Source: Candidatus Omnitrophica bacterium 4484_49
Lineage (GTDB): Bacteria > Omnitrophota > Gorgyraeia > Kaelpiales > Kaelpiaceae
DNA length: 5,813 nt
Reading direction: 5' to 3'
Assembly: GCA_002085265.1 (NCBI GenBank)
Contig: NATI01000062.1
Location: 1 to 5,813 of the forward strand
Positions 1 through 5,713 of the stretch are shown here, piece by piece. Within the stretch, counting starts at the first letter, position 1; each line of letters begins with the position of its first letter. The notes below the pieces were generated by a model, which made no database searches, had not been told where the DNA came from, and saw nothing but the letters and a program-made list of their open reading frames with translations. Both the position numbers and the translations under genes were made by a program.

Positions 1-1287
1 CTGAAGGAAAAAATAGCAGATTTAATCACTCCTGATGTGGGGACGATAAAATTTGATCAGGAATCAAATCGTATAGTGGTGACTGATTTGCCACAGAAGG
101 TTGACCAAATTGAAAAAATAGTCAGGGCTTTTGATAAAAGGCCCAAGGCGGTTTTGATAGAGGCGAAAATATTGAAGATAACCCTTAACGATGAGTACCG
201 TTATGGTGTGGATTGGGGAGCTGTATTTGGCAAGGAAGCCGGGATTTCTTATTCCGGTACATTACCGTCTGATGTGGGAGGTTTGGGGAAGATTGCAATA
301 GGAGAGGTGGTATTTAATGAGACCCAATCTTTGACTACCAAACACCAGTACCGGGGACTGTTTAAATTATTCAGCACATTTGGAAAGACGGATGTGCTTT
401 CCTCTCCCAGGATAAATGTCCTGGATGGCCAGGAAGCCTATGTATTGGTGGGGACGAAAGAGCCTGTGGTCTCCGTTACTGTCACCTATCCTGATGGGAC
501 CGAAACGACAACAGAAAGTGTGGAGTATGTGGAAACTGGAGTTAAACTCAGTGTTACACCTCAGATTTCTCCTGATGGCTATATCAGAATGAAAATTAAG
601 CCCGAAGTCAGTTCAGCAGAATTTATAACTACTGAAAGAGGTTCTCAATATCCCAAGAAGACTGTAAGTGAGAGCGAGACCACAGTTATTGTCAGAGATG
701 GTCAAACAATAGTCCTGGCAGGTCTGATGAAGGAAGAAAGACAGAAGGATATAGAAAAGGTCCCGGGTCTGGGGGACATCCCTTTAGTAGGCAAACTTTT
801 TTCAGGAAAATATGAAAAAAGTGAAAAAACTGAACTGGTTATCTTATTGACTCCTCATATATCGGGTGAAATGAAGCCTGAGGAAATTGAAAAATTTATG
901 CCTAAGGAGCAAAAAGCAGAGGTGCCACGGCCCGTCAAGGCTGAAAAGAAACTGATGAAAAAGGAGATGAAGAAAAAGGCAGAGAAAGTGATGGCAGAGC
1001 AAAGTGAGAGAAAAGTTTATTCTGAATACTATTTACAGGTAACTCAGAGGCTTTACGATTATATCCAGAGAAATTATATAGACTTGGGGTTAAAAGGTGA
1101 GGTGAATGTGGTGTTTCTTATAGATAAAAACGGCAATCTTGTGGGAGAGCCAGCGGTTATTGGAGATGTGGAGCCGGCTATCAGAGACCTGGCAATTGAA
1201 GTGGTAAAGAAAGCCAGTCCTTACCCTTCTTTTCCTGAAGGATTGAAGAAAGGAAAAGAAGCCTTCAATATTCTCCTCAGTTTTTAG
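1..1287 (+). CDS. Secretin (type IV pilus/type II secretion outer-membrane channel) with C-terminal TonB-C-like domain, 5' partial
   Basis: The reading frame is open from base 1, so the gene begins upstream; the GTG at 37 is internal. 428 codons remain. Bases 1-147 encode the end of a periplasmic secretin N-domain (pattern G-T-I-K-F-D, then N-R-I-V-V-T-D). The secretin domain follows at about 148-861: VLIEAKI near 151, the SSPRINVLDGQEA segment near 400, and the family signature VPGLGDIPLVGKLF at 760-801, ending in VILLTPHI. Such proteins form the multimeric outer-membrane gate for pili or secreted proteins. After it comes a Lys/Glu-rich linker (about 898-1017) and a domain at 1018-1284 that resembles the TonB C-terminal fold: G-E-V-N-V-V-F-L-I-D-K-N-G-N-L, then a helix, then the P-Y-P-S-F-P motif and a final hydrophobic strand. 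I cannot tell PilQ from GspD without the N-terminus. The secretin call is firm; the TonB-C call rests on motif pattern. Confidence 0.93.
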   Translation: MKEKIADLITPDVGTIKFDQESNRIVVTDLPQKVDQIEKIVRAFDKRPKAVLIEAKILKITLNDEYRYGVDWGAVFGKEAGISYSGTLPSDVGGLGKIAIGEVVFNETQSLTTKHQYRGLFKLFSTFGKTDVLSSPRINVLDGQEAYVLVGTKEPVVSVTVTYPDGTETTTESVEYVETGVKLSVTPQISPDGYIRMKIKPEVSSAEFITTERGSQYPKKTVSESETTVIVRDGQTIVLAGLMKEERQKDIEKVPGLGDIPLVGKLFSGKYEKSEKTELVILLTPHISGEMKPEEIEKFMPKEQKAEVPRPVKAEKKLMKKEMKKKAEKVMAEQSERKVYSEYYLQVTQRLYDYIQRNYIDLGLKGEVNVVFLIDKNGNLVGEPAVIGDVEPAIRDLAIEVVKKASPYPSFPEGLKKGKEAFNILLSF

Positions 1288-1357
1288 ACCGCATTTAAAA
1301 TACACAATTTTCTCGTTTTATCCTGTTATAAAATAAAGTGTGCGAGGGAAAAGATAT

Positions 1358-1729
1358 TTAGATTAAGACCTTCCTTATAATAAATCTCTTTCTGGTTTTC
1401 TTAGCTTTGAAGAATTTTCTGGTAAACTTAAATGCTTTCTTTTCATCATATTTCTTGCAGGAGAATATATTTATGTGGGCGGAATCCCAGAGTTCGGAAA
1501 AGTGTCCTGTGATGGAACTGGTTTCAATTAATTGTACTAAAGAATATCCCTTGGTATAGGGTCTTTTATCTCCAAAATGGGGAAGCAATGTTTTGCCATA
1601 TTTTTTCATCTTTATCAATCTGCAGAGTTCATCAACATATTGTTGAAGTGATTTTTTAGACCTTATAATTTCAGGGTCGCACTGGTATAAATCCATTATT
1701 AATTCGTAACCGTAAACTTTCTCTTTCAT
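1358..1729 (-). CDS. SpeD-like pyruvoyl decarboxylase paralog (AdoMetDC fold), substrate uncertain
   Basis: This 123-residue protein is the third gene of the polyamine operon. Its ATG overlaps the speE stop by four bases (ATGA), and an AAGGAAG stretch directly precedes the start. The segment ETSSITGHFSE (residues 69-79) aligns without gaps to SESHISVHTWPE-type SpeD cores. Ser71 matches the Ser that becomes the pyruvoyl group, His76 the processing His, and Cys91 (INIFSC) the catalytic Cys; the His-to-Cys spacing of 15 is the same as in the neighbouring SpeD. The residue before the cleavage Ser is Thr70 instead of Glu, and the rest is very divergent (N-terminal YGYELIMDL, middle MKKYGKTLLPHFG). 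The retained triad suggests an active self-processing enzyme and not a decayed copy. SpeD-fold proteins that decarboxylate ornithine or arginine have been described, and that role would supply the diamine for SpeE. Alternatives are a second AdoMet decarboxylase or a regulatory partner of SpeD. The fold is likely; the function is inferred. Confidence 0.85.
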   Translation of the reverse strand: MKEKVYGYELIMDLYQCDPEIIRSKKSLQQYVDELCRLIKMKKYGKTLLPHFGDKRPYTKGYSLVQLIETSSITGHFSELWDSAHINIFSCKKYDEKKAFKFTRKFFKAKKTRKRFIIRKVLI

Positions 1730-2583
1730 CTTCCTTGCACAAATTTTTTCACATAGTTGGGCAGCTGGAAGCAGGCGCTATGAACTTCAGGATTATAATA
1801 CTTGGTTTTTATTTTTGCCTTCTGGTATCTGGTCCTGATATTTTTTATATTCAATTTAGAAGGAGCAATTTTCTTGGAACTGAATATGAAGCTGAACAGT
1901 CCCCCGATATATGTGGGAATTGATGCCGTATATACTGCAGTGTAGGGAAATATTCTGGATAACAGACGATAGTTTTCTTTCAATTCCTCTTTTTGCAGAA
2001 AGGTAGAGCCGCTCTGTCTGACCATTATCCCGTCAGATTTTAAAATATTGTAAATAGCGGTATAGAATTTTTTCTGAAATAAAACCTTGGCAGGGCCAAT
2101 GGGGTCAGGGGAGTCCACAATTGCCACATCATAAATTGCTTTTTTACCTTTTACAAATTCCGCTCCATCGCCAATTACAAGTTCCAATCTGGAAGATGAA
2201 AAGCTGTCTTTAGTAATGGACCTCAGATATTTCTGAGAATATTCAATTACCTGTTTGTCTATCTCAACCAGAGTAACTTTTTCTACGGTCTTATGTCTTA
2301 AGACCTCTCTCAGGACCCCTCCGTCTCCACCACCTATTATAAGGACATTTTGAGGATTGGGGTGAGAAAATAGCGGGATGTGAGTTATCATCTCATGATA
2401 AATAAATTCGTCTCCTGTCGTTGTCTGTATTGCTCCGTCCAGGACCAATACAGTTCCAAACCTTGGCGTTTCCATGATTTTTATATTCTGGAACCTGGAC
2501 TGCTTCTGATACAGGATATTGTTAACCTTTAATCCCAATTTTATATCCGGATATAGCGATTCAAAAAACCATCTTTCTGGCAT
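1726..2583 (-). CDS. speE: Polyamine aminopropyltransferase (spermidine synthase family)
   Basis: The 285-residue product has the usual length and layout of a bacterial spermidine synthase: a short N-terminal beta domain (residues 1-50) followed by a Rossmann-like methyltransferase fold. It should move the aminopropyl group of decarboxylated SAM onto a diamine in the cytosol. Visible motifs are GDEFIYHEM (57-65), the cofactor loop GGGDGG (84-89), VEID (106-109), GDG (138-140) and the catalytic loop DSPDPIGPA (157-165) with Asp157 and Asp160. The acceptor-side motif reads IPTYIGG (222-228), where the family usually has PTYP followed by G-x-W; this protein has Ile and no Trp. The acceptor (putrescine, agmatine or another amine) therefore cannot be named from sequence. 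The start is supported by GAGGGG at 2595-2590, six bases upstream, inside the end of speD, giving a 23-base overlap and likely translational coupling. The C-terminal stretch after residue 235 is basic. Confidence 0.95.
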   Translation of the reverse strand: MPERWFFESLYPDIKLGLKVNNILYQKQSRFQNIKIMETPRFGTVLVLDGAIQTTTGDEFIYHEMITHIPLFSHPNPQNVLIIGGGDGGVLREVLRHKTVEKVTLVEIDKQVIEYSQKYLRSITKDSFSSSRLELVIGDGAEFVKGKKAIYDVAIVDSPDPIGPAKVLFQKKFYTAIYNILKSDGIMVRQSGSTFLQKEELKENYRLLSRIFPYTAVYTASIPTYIGGLFSFIFSSKKIAPSKLNIKNIRTRYQKAKIKTKYYNPEVHSACFQLPNYVKKFVQGR

Positions 2584-2971
2584 CTAACACCCCTCGCTTT
2601 AACTCCATAACCTGGATATCCTCTGCCTGAAAACCTTCTTTAATTACCGGGACAGCCTTATAGGGGTCAACATTGCCACATACAAATATATCTACAGCAG
2701 CATAGCCAAATTCCGGCCAGGTATGGACGGAGATGTGCGATTCACTTATTACCGCTACGCCCGAAACACCATTGTAGGGAGAAAATGTATGGGTATGAAT
2801 GTAAAGCAGAGTTGCTCCACAGGCAGATACAGCTTCTTTAAGTATTTCCTTTACAGTTTCTGCAGAATCAATATTTTTCGCTCCCCACATCTCTATTAAA
2901 AGATGGGTCCCGGCATAGTTAAAAACCTCACCTTTACAATACACCGATTTTTTCTCCATTGTTTTTTTCAT
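2561..2971 (-). CDS. speD: S-adenosylmethionine decarboxylase proenzyme, prokaryotic class
   Basis: This gene encodes a 136-residue small prokaryotic AdoMet decarboxylase, which makes decarboxylated SAM for SpeE. The proenzyme cuts itself to form beta and alpha chains with a pyruvoyl group. The diagnostic core SESHISVHTWPE spans residues 76-87: cleavage is expected between Glu77 and Ser78, His83 is the processing His, and Cys98 (in VDIFVCG) is the catalytic Cys. GTHLLIE (21-27) is the typical first strand and LKRGV (124-128) the typical end. It is the first gene of the operon and overlaps speE by 23 bases. Two ATGs are possible, at 2971 and at 2959 (residue 5, giving 132 residues). Neither has a clear Shine-Dalgarno sequence, so the exact start is uncertain by four codons. 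The identity is very secure. Confidence 0.96.
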   Translation of the reverse strand: MKKTMEKKSVYCKGEVFNYAGTHLLIEMWGAKNIDSAETVKEILKEAVSACGATLLYIHTHTFSPYNGVSGVAVISESHISVHTWPEFGYAAVDIFVCGNVDPYKAVPVIKEGFQAEDIQVMELKRGVLDARKMVF

Positions 2972-2985
2972 TTTGTTGATTTTAT

Positions 2986-3014
2986 ATATTAATTATAAGC
3001 AAATTTTAAGTCAA
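2986..3014 (-). promoter_or_regulatory. Probable sigma-70 promoter of the speD operon
   Basis: Read on the minus strand, TTGACT (3014-3009) is followed after 17 bases by TAATAT (2991-2986), matching the -35 consensus at five and the -10 consensus at four of six positions. A perfect TATAAT also lies at 2997-2992, but only 11 bases from TTGACT, so it would need another -35; none is evident at the right distance. Either choice puts transcription start only about 8-15 bases before the ATG at 2971, giving a very short leader without a ribosome-binding site. This is inferred from sequence alone. Confidence 0.5.
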
Positions 3015-3029
3015 CAATTTTTTAAATTC

Positions 3030-3058
3030 TTGCCTAAAATTTCAAGAGTTAATATAAT
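3030..3058 (+). promoter_or_regulatory. Strong sigma-70-type promoter of the kinase operon, probably producing a leaderless mRNA
   Basis: TTGCCT (3030-3035) and a perfect TATAAT (3053-3058) are separated by 17 bases, the optimal spacing. The ATG of the kinase gene is at 3067, only eight bases after the -10 box, so transcription should begin at or within about two bases of the start codon. No Shine-Dalgarno sequence is present between the -10 box and the ATG, which fits leaderless translation. It is arranged divergently from the speD promoter. Confidence 0.7.
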
Positions 3059-3066
3059 AAATAGAA

Positions 3067-4920
3067 ATGGAAGAGAAAGTCAATATCTTAATCGTTGAAG
3101 ATACCTCTATTCACAGCATTCTCAGAGATAACCCGGGGCGTAAGGGGGTGGAACTTGAAGCCAGATTTTCATCATATGAGGAGTGTTTGAATAATCTGTG
3201 CCGGGAGAGGTTTCCGGTTGTTCTATCTCCTGGAAGTATTCCTCAGCCTCTTAATTTTTTACAGGATGTCCTCAGGGTAAGCAAAGACCAGACCGCGGTA
3301 ATTTTTATCGTGGATGGTGGAAATACCGAGCTTATTCAACAATTATTGAGGAACGGTGCCTGGGCGTGTATCCCCCGGGAAAGATTGACTGGAGAATCTC
3401 TGTTTCGTGAAGTTATAAATGCTTATCAGGTGATTAAAATGCGGATGGAAGGATTCTCTTTGAAACAGAGTTATATAAGGCAAATGGAAGCGATGGTGGA
3501 ATCGATGCTGGAAGGGGTATTGATGGTAGATAAGTACAGCAATGTGGTGGTAATCAATCCTGCAGGGAAAAGATTTCTGGAATTACTGGGAGCAACTCCC
3601 GGGGCTTCTCCTCTAAAAATAAAGGAAATAGACGAACTATTTGATTTCATAATTAAAGGAGAGGAATGTGGGGTAAAGGAGATAGAACTGGAGGATAAAA
3701 ATATTTTTCTGAGGTTGGAAGCCACACCCGTTAAAGAACAGGGAGAGTTGATAGGAGTTGTGATACTTATGCGTGATGTCACCACAGAGAAAAAAGTGGA
3801 TAAGATGAAAAATGATTTTATCTCTGTTGTGTCTCATGAACTTCGCACACCTTTAACTACAATGAAGGAGTTCATCTCTATACTTCTGGATGAAATTCCA
3901 GGTAAGATAAATGCCGAACAAAGAGAATACCTCCAAATTGTGAAATCCAATATTGACCGCCTGGCACGGATAATAAATGAAATTCTGGATATAGCCAAAA
4001 TAGAATCGGGTAAAATGCGAATTGAGAGAGAGCTTGTGGATGTCGTGGAAATAGCCCGAGAAGTAGTTAAGACTTTCCAGCCCATGGCTGAGGAGCGGGG
4101 GCTATATCTGGAATTATCTCATCCTTCCGGGCCTGTAACCACTTATGGGGATAAGGACCGGCTCGCCCAGGTATTTACCAATCTTATTCATAACGCCATA
4201 AAATTTACCCCTCAGGGGGGTGTAAAGGTAGTATTGAAAGATACCGATGAGGAGTTAATTGTAGAGGTAATTGATACCGGAATTGGGATTTCCAGAGAAA
4301 ATATGGCTAAACTTTTTATGAAATTTCAACAATTCAACTCCGATTCCCATCTCAAAGAACCAGGAACAGGATTGGGACTTGCGGTTACCAAACATCTGGT
4401 GGAATTACATAAGGGAAAGATATGGGCAGAGTCCGAGTACGGTAAGGGATCGAGATTTATTTTTACCCTTCCTAAGTATACTTATCATCAGGCACTTCTG
4501 GAGCTATGTGCTGAGAACCTTCATAACTGCATTATGGTTAACAAGAGTTTCAGCCTTTTGTATATCGAAATTCCTGACATTCAATTCCTGGAAAAACACC
4601 TTGGAAAGGACAAGGTAGAGCAGTTAAAGAAGAAACTGGATATAATTTTCCGTAAGGTTCTGCGAAGGAATGAGGATCTGGTTTTTAAAGGGAAGGAAAG
4701 TTTTGCCATCTTGCTGAACATGACCCCTAAGGAGAATGCTCTGGTAGTAAAAGGTAGGATTGTTCAGGCATTACATGATTTCCGGAAGGAGTTTGAACGT
4801 CCGGATATGCTGAAAATAAGAATTGGTATTGCCGGTTATCCTGAAGATGGAAGCCGGGAAGAGGAACTTCTGGATAAGGCACGGGCAAATGCTGAAAATA
4901 TATTTCCGGAGGTCGGATGA
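3067..4920 (+). CDS. Soluble sensor histidine kinase: pseudo-receiver, PAS, HisKA, HATPase_c, degenerate GGDEF
   Basis: This 617-residue kinase has no membrane segment, so it is predicted to be cytosolic. Residues 5-120 form a receiver-like domain: the acidic pair Glu11-Asp12 is kept, but the phospho-Asp position is Ser54 (VVLSPGS), the Thr/Ser position is Val82 and the Lys position is Arg104, so phosphorylation is unlikely. A PAS domain covers about 138-240. HisKA follows with SHELRTP, phospho-acceptor His257. HATPase_c has the N box (Asn372, Asn376), DTGIGI (403-408) and GTGLGL (433-438), all intact, so kinase activity is expected. Residues about 472-614 resemble a GGDEF domain: RIGIAGYPEDG near 585-595 is typical, but the signature reads GKESF (542-546), so cyclase activity is not expected. 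The start is chosen because the receiver's first strand begins at residue 5 and the promoter ends just upstream. The gene overlaps the following regulator gene, its likely partner. The ligand sensed by PAS is unknown. Confidence 0.94.
   Translation: MEEKVNILIVEDTSIHSILRDNPGRKGVELEARFSSYEECLNNLCRERFPVVLSPGSIPQPLNFLQDVLRVSKDQTAVIFIVDGGNTELIQQLLRNGAWACIPRERLTGESLFREVINAYQVIKMRMEGFSLKQSYIRQMEAMVESMLEGVLMVDKYSNVVVINPAGKRFLELLGATPGASPLKIKEIDELFDFIIKGEECGVKEIELEDKNIFLRLEATPVKEQGELIGVVILMRDVTTEKKVDKMKNDFISVVSHELRTPLTTMKEFISILLDEIPGKINAEQREYLQIVKSNIDRLARIINEILDIAKIESGKMRIERELVDVVEIAREVVKTFQPMAEERGLYLELSHPSGPVTTYGDKDRLAQVFTNLIHNAIKFTPQGGVKVVLKDTDEELIVEVIDTGIGISRENMAKLFMKFQQFNSDSHLKEPGTGLGLAVTKHLVELHKGKIWAESEYGKGSRFIFTLPKYTYHQALLELCAENLHNCIMVNKSFSLLYIEIPDIQFLEKHLGKDKVEQLKKKLDIIFRKVLRRNEDLVFKGKESFAILLNMTPKENALVVKGRIVQALHDFRKEFERPDMLKIRIGIAGYPEDGSREEELLDKARANAENIFPEVG
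4908..4913 (+). promoter_or_regulatory. Ribosome-binding site that decides the start of the first response regulator
   Basis: GGAGGT lies inside the last codons of the kinase gene. Two consecutive ATGs follow, at 4917 and 4920, with gaps of three and six bases. Six is the better spacing, so 4920 is preferred as the start; it overlaps the kinase TGA stop (4918-4920) by one base. Confidence 0.75.
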
Positions 4921-5300
4921 TGAGTAAAATTTTAATAGTCGATGATGAACCTGAATTGGTAAAGGCTATTGAAGTCCGTCTGCGGGCCAGTGGTTACCAT
5001 GTGGAAGTTGCCTATGACGGAGAAGAGGGAGTTAAAAAAGCTAGAGAGTTTAATCCTGATTTAATTATTCTGGACATAGTGATGCCCAGATTGAATGGCT
5101 ATGAGGTGTGTAAAATTTTGAAATCGAATGCGGACACCCGCAATATTCCGATTTTGATTCTAACAGCTTCTCAGCAGAGAGAAATGGAAAAGAAATGCCT
5201 GGCTCTGGGAGCGAATATTGCTCTCATGAAGCCTTTCGAGACCGAAGAGTTACTGTTACTGGTTAACCAGTTACTTGAAAATCAAGGAGGTGAAAATTGA
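4920..5300 (+). CDS. Single-domain (CheY-like) response regulator, first of a tandem pair
   Basis: The 126-residue product is a lone receiver domain with every key residue in place (numbered from the ATG at 4920): acidic pair Asp8-Asp9, phospho-acceptor Asp52 in IILDIVMP, Thr82 in LILTAS, and Lys104 in MKPFE. There is no DNA-binding or enzymatic output, so it should act by binding another protein or by passing phosphate on. The kinase encoded immediately upstream, with overlapping stop and start, is the likely phosphodonor. An alternative start at 4917 would add one Met. The stop overlaps the next regulator's TTG start by four bases. The second regulator is a clear paralog: both contain DDEPEL, PDLIILD and KPFETEELL. 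The domain assignment is secure; the downstream target is unknown. Confidence 0.95.
   Translation: MSKILIVDDEPELVKAIEVRLRASGYHVEVAYDGEEGVKKAREFNPDLIILDIVMPRLNGYEVCKILKSNADTRNIPILILTASQQREMEKKCLALGANIALMKPFETEELLLLVNQLLENQGGEN
5284..5293 (+). promoter_or_regulatory. Near-perfect Shine-Dalgarno sequence for a TTG start
   Basis: AAGGAGGTGA is complementary to essentially the whole anti-Shine-Dalgarno tail of 16S rRNA. Its GGAGG core ends six bases before the TTG at 5297. This supports the weak TTG as the true start of the second regulator, where the downstream residues MKKILLVDDE begin exactly as a receiver should. Confidence 0.85.
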
Positions 5301-5662
5301 AAAAGATACTTCTGGTGGATGACGAACCGGAATTGAGGACTGCGATAAAAATTCGTCTGGAGGTTGAAGGATATAAGGTTATCCCTGCAAGTAATGGAAA
5401 GGAGTGCCTGGAGTTGGCCCGTACTGAAAATCCCGACCTTATAATTCTGGATTTAATGATGCCTGTGATGGATGGCTATACCGCACTGCGGAAATTAAAG
5501 GAAGACCCTGAGCTTTCCCGCATCCCTGTGATTATTCTCTCCATTAAGGAGAAGATAAAAATGGAGGGGTTGTTTATCAGCGACCTCATCGAGGACTACG
5601 TGGAGAAACCCTTTGAGACTGAAGAGTTGCTTACTAAAATAAGAGCGGTTCTGGGAGAATAA
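5297..5662 (+). CDS. Single-domain (CheY-like) response regulator, second of a tandem pair
   Basis: This 121-residue receiver-only protein starts at TTG 5297, inside the TTGA overlap with the preceding gene, behind a near-perfect ribosome-binding site. The phosphorylation residues are present: Asp8-Asp9, Asp52 in ILDLMMP, Ser82 in IILSI and Lys104 in VEKPFE. The usual Gly-Ala pair ahead of the Lys is replaced (ISDLIEDYVEKP), so the alpha4-beta5 surface that normally contacts partners differs from that of its neighbour. It arose with the upstream regulator by tandem duplication, sharing the DDEPEL, PDLIILD and KPFETEELL motifs. The two probably share the upstream kinase but contact different partners, or one serves as a phosphate sink. 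That division of labour is inference. No terminator is visible after the stop. Confidence 0.94.
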   Translation: MKKILLVDDEPELRTAIKIRLEVEGYKVIPASNGKECLELARTENPDLIILDLMMPVMDGYTALRKLKEDPELSRIPVIILSIKEKIKMEGLFISDLIEDYVEKPFETEELLTKIRAVLGE

Positions 5663-5663
5663 T

Positions 5664-5691
5664 TTGACAATCTTTTTCTATAATGTAAAAT
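5664..5691 (+). promoter_or_regulatory. Probable sigma-70 promoter for hisG
   Basis: A consensus TTGACA (5664-5669) is followed after 16 bases by TAAAAT (5686-5691), one mismatch from consensus. Transcription would start near 5698 and give a leader of about 16 bases containing GGAG at 5701-5704. A perfect TATAAT at 5679-5684 is only nine bases from TTGACA, too close to pair with it. The -35 box lies one base after the preceding stop codon. Confidence 0.55.
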
Positions 5692-5713
5692 AATTGCTCT
5701 GGAGAATTTAAAA

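Noticed and set aside
1090..1305. Minus-strand open frame of 71 codons.
   Set aside because: It lies antisense within the well-supported secretin C-terminus and has no recognisable motif or ribosome-binding site.
1316..1333. Short inverted repeat TTTTAT/ATAAAA between the convergent secretin and SpeD-like genes, considered as a bidirectional terminator.
   Set aside because: The stem is six A-T pairs with no GC and no clean T-run after it on either strand; too weak to call.
1735..1923. Plus-strand open frame of 62 codons.
   Set aside because: It is antisense to the 3' part of speE, which has clear family motifs; the short frame shows none.
3028..3047. Small dyad TCTTG-N10-CAAGA across the kinase -35 box, considered as an operator.
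   Set aside because: Five-base arms in AT-rich DNA are expected by chance and nothing else supports it.
3471..4085. Three overlapping minus-strand open frames opposite the kinase gene.
   Set aside because: They are Ser/Ile-rich antisense shadows of the PAS and HisKA coding sequence with no domain pattern.
4379..4618. Plus-strand frame of 79 codons inside the kinase gene.
   Set aside because: It overlaps the HATPase and GGDEF-like coding sequence in another frame and resembles no protein family.
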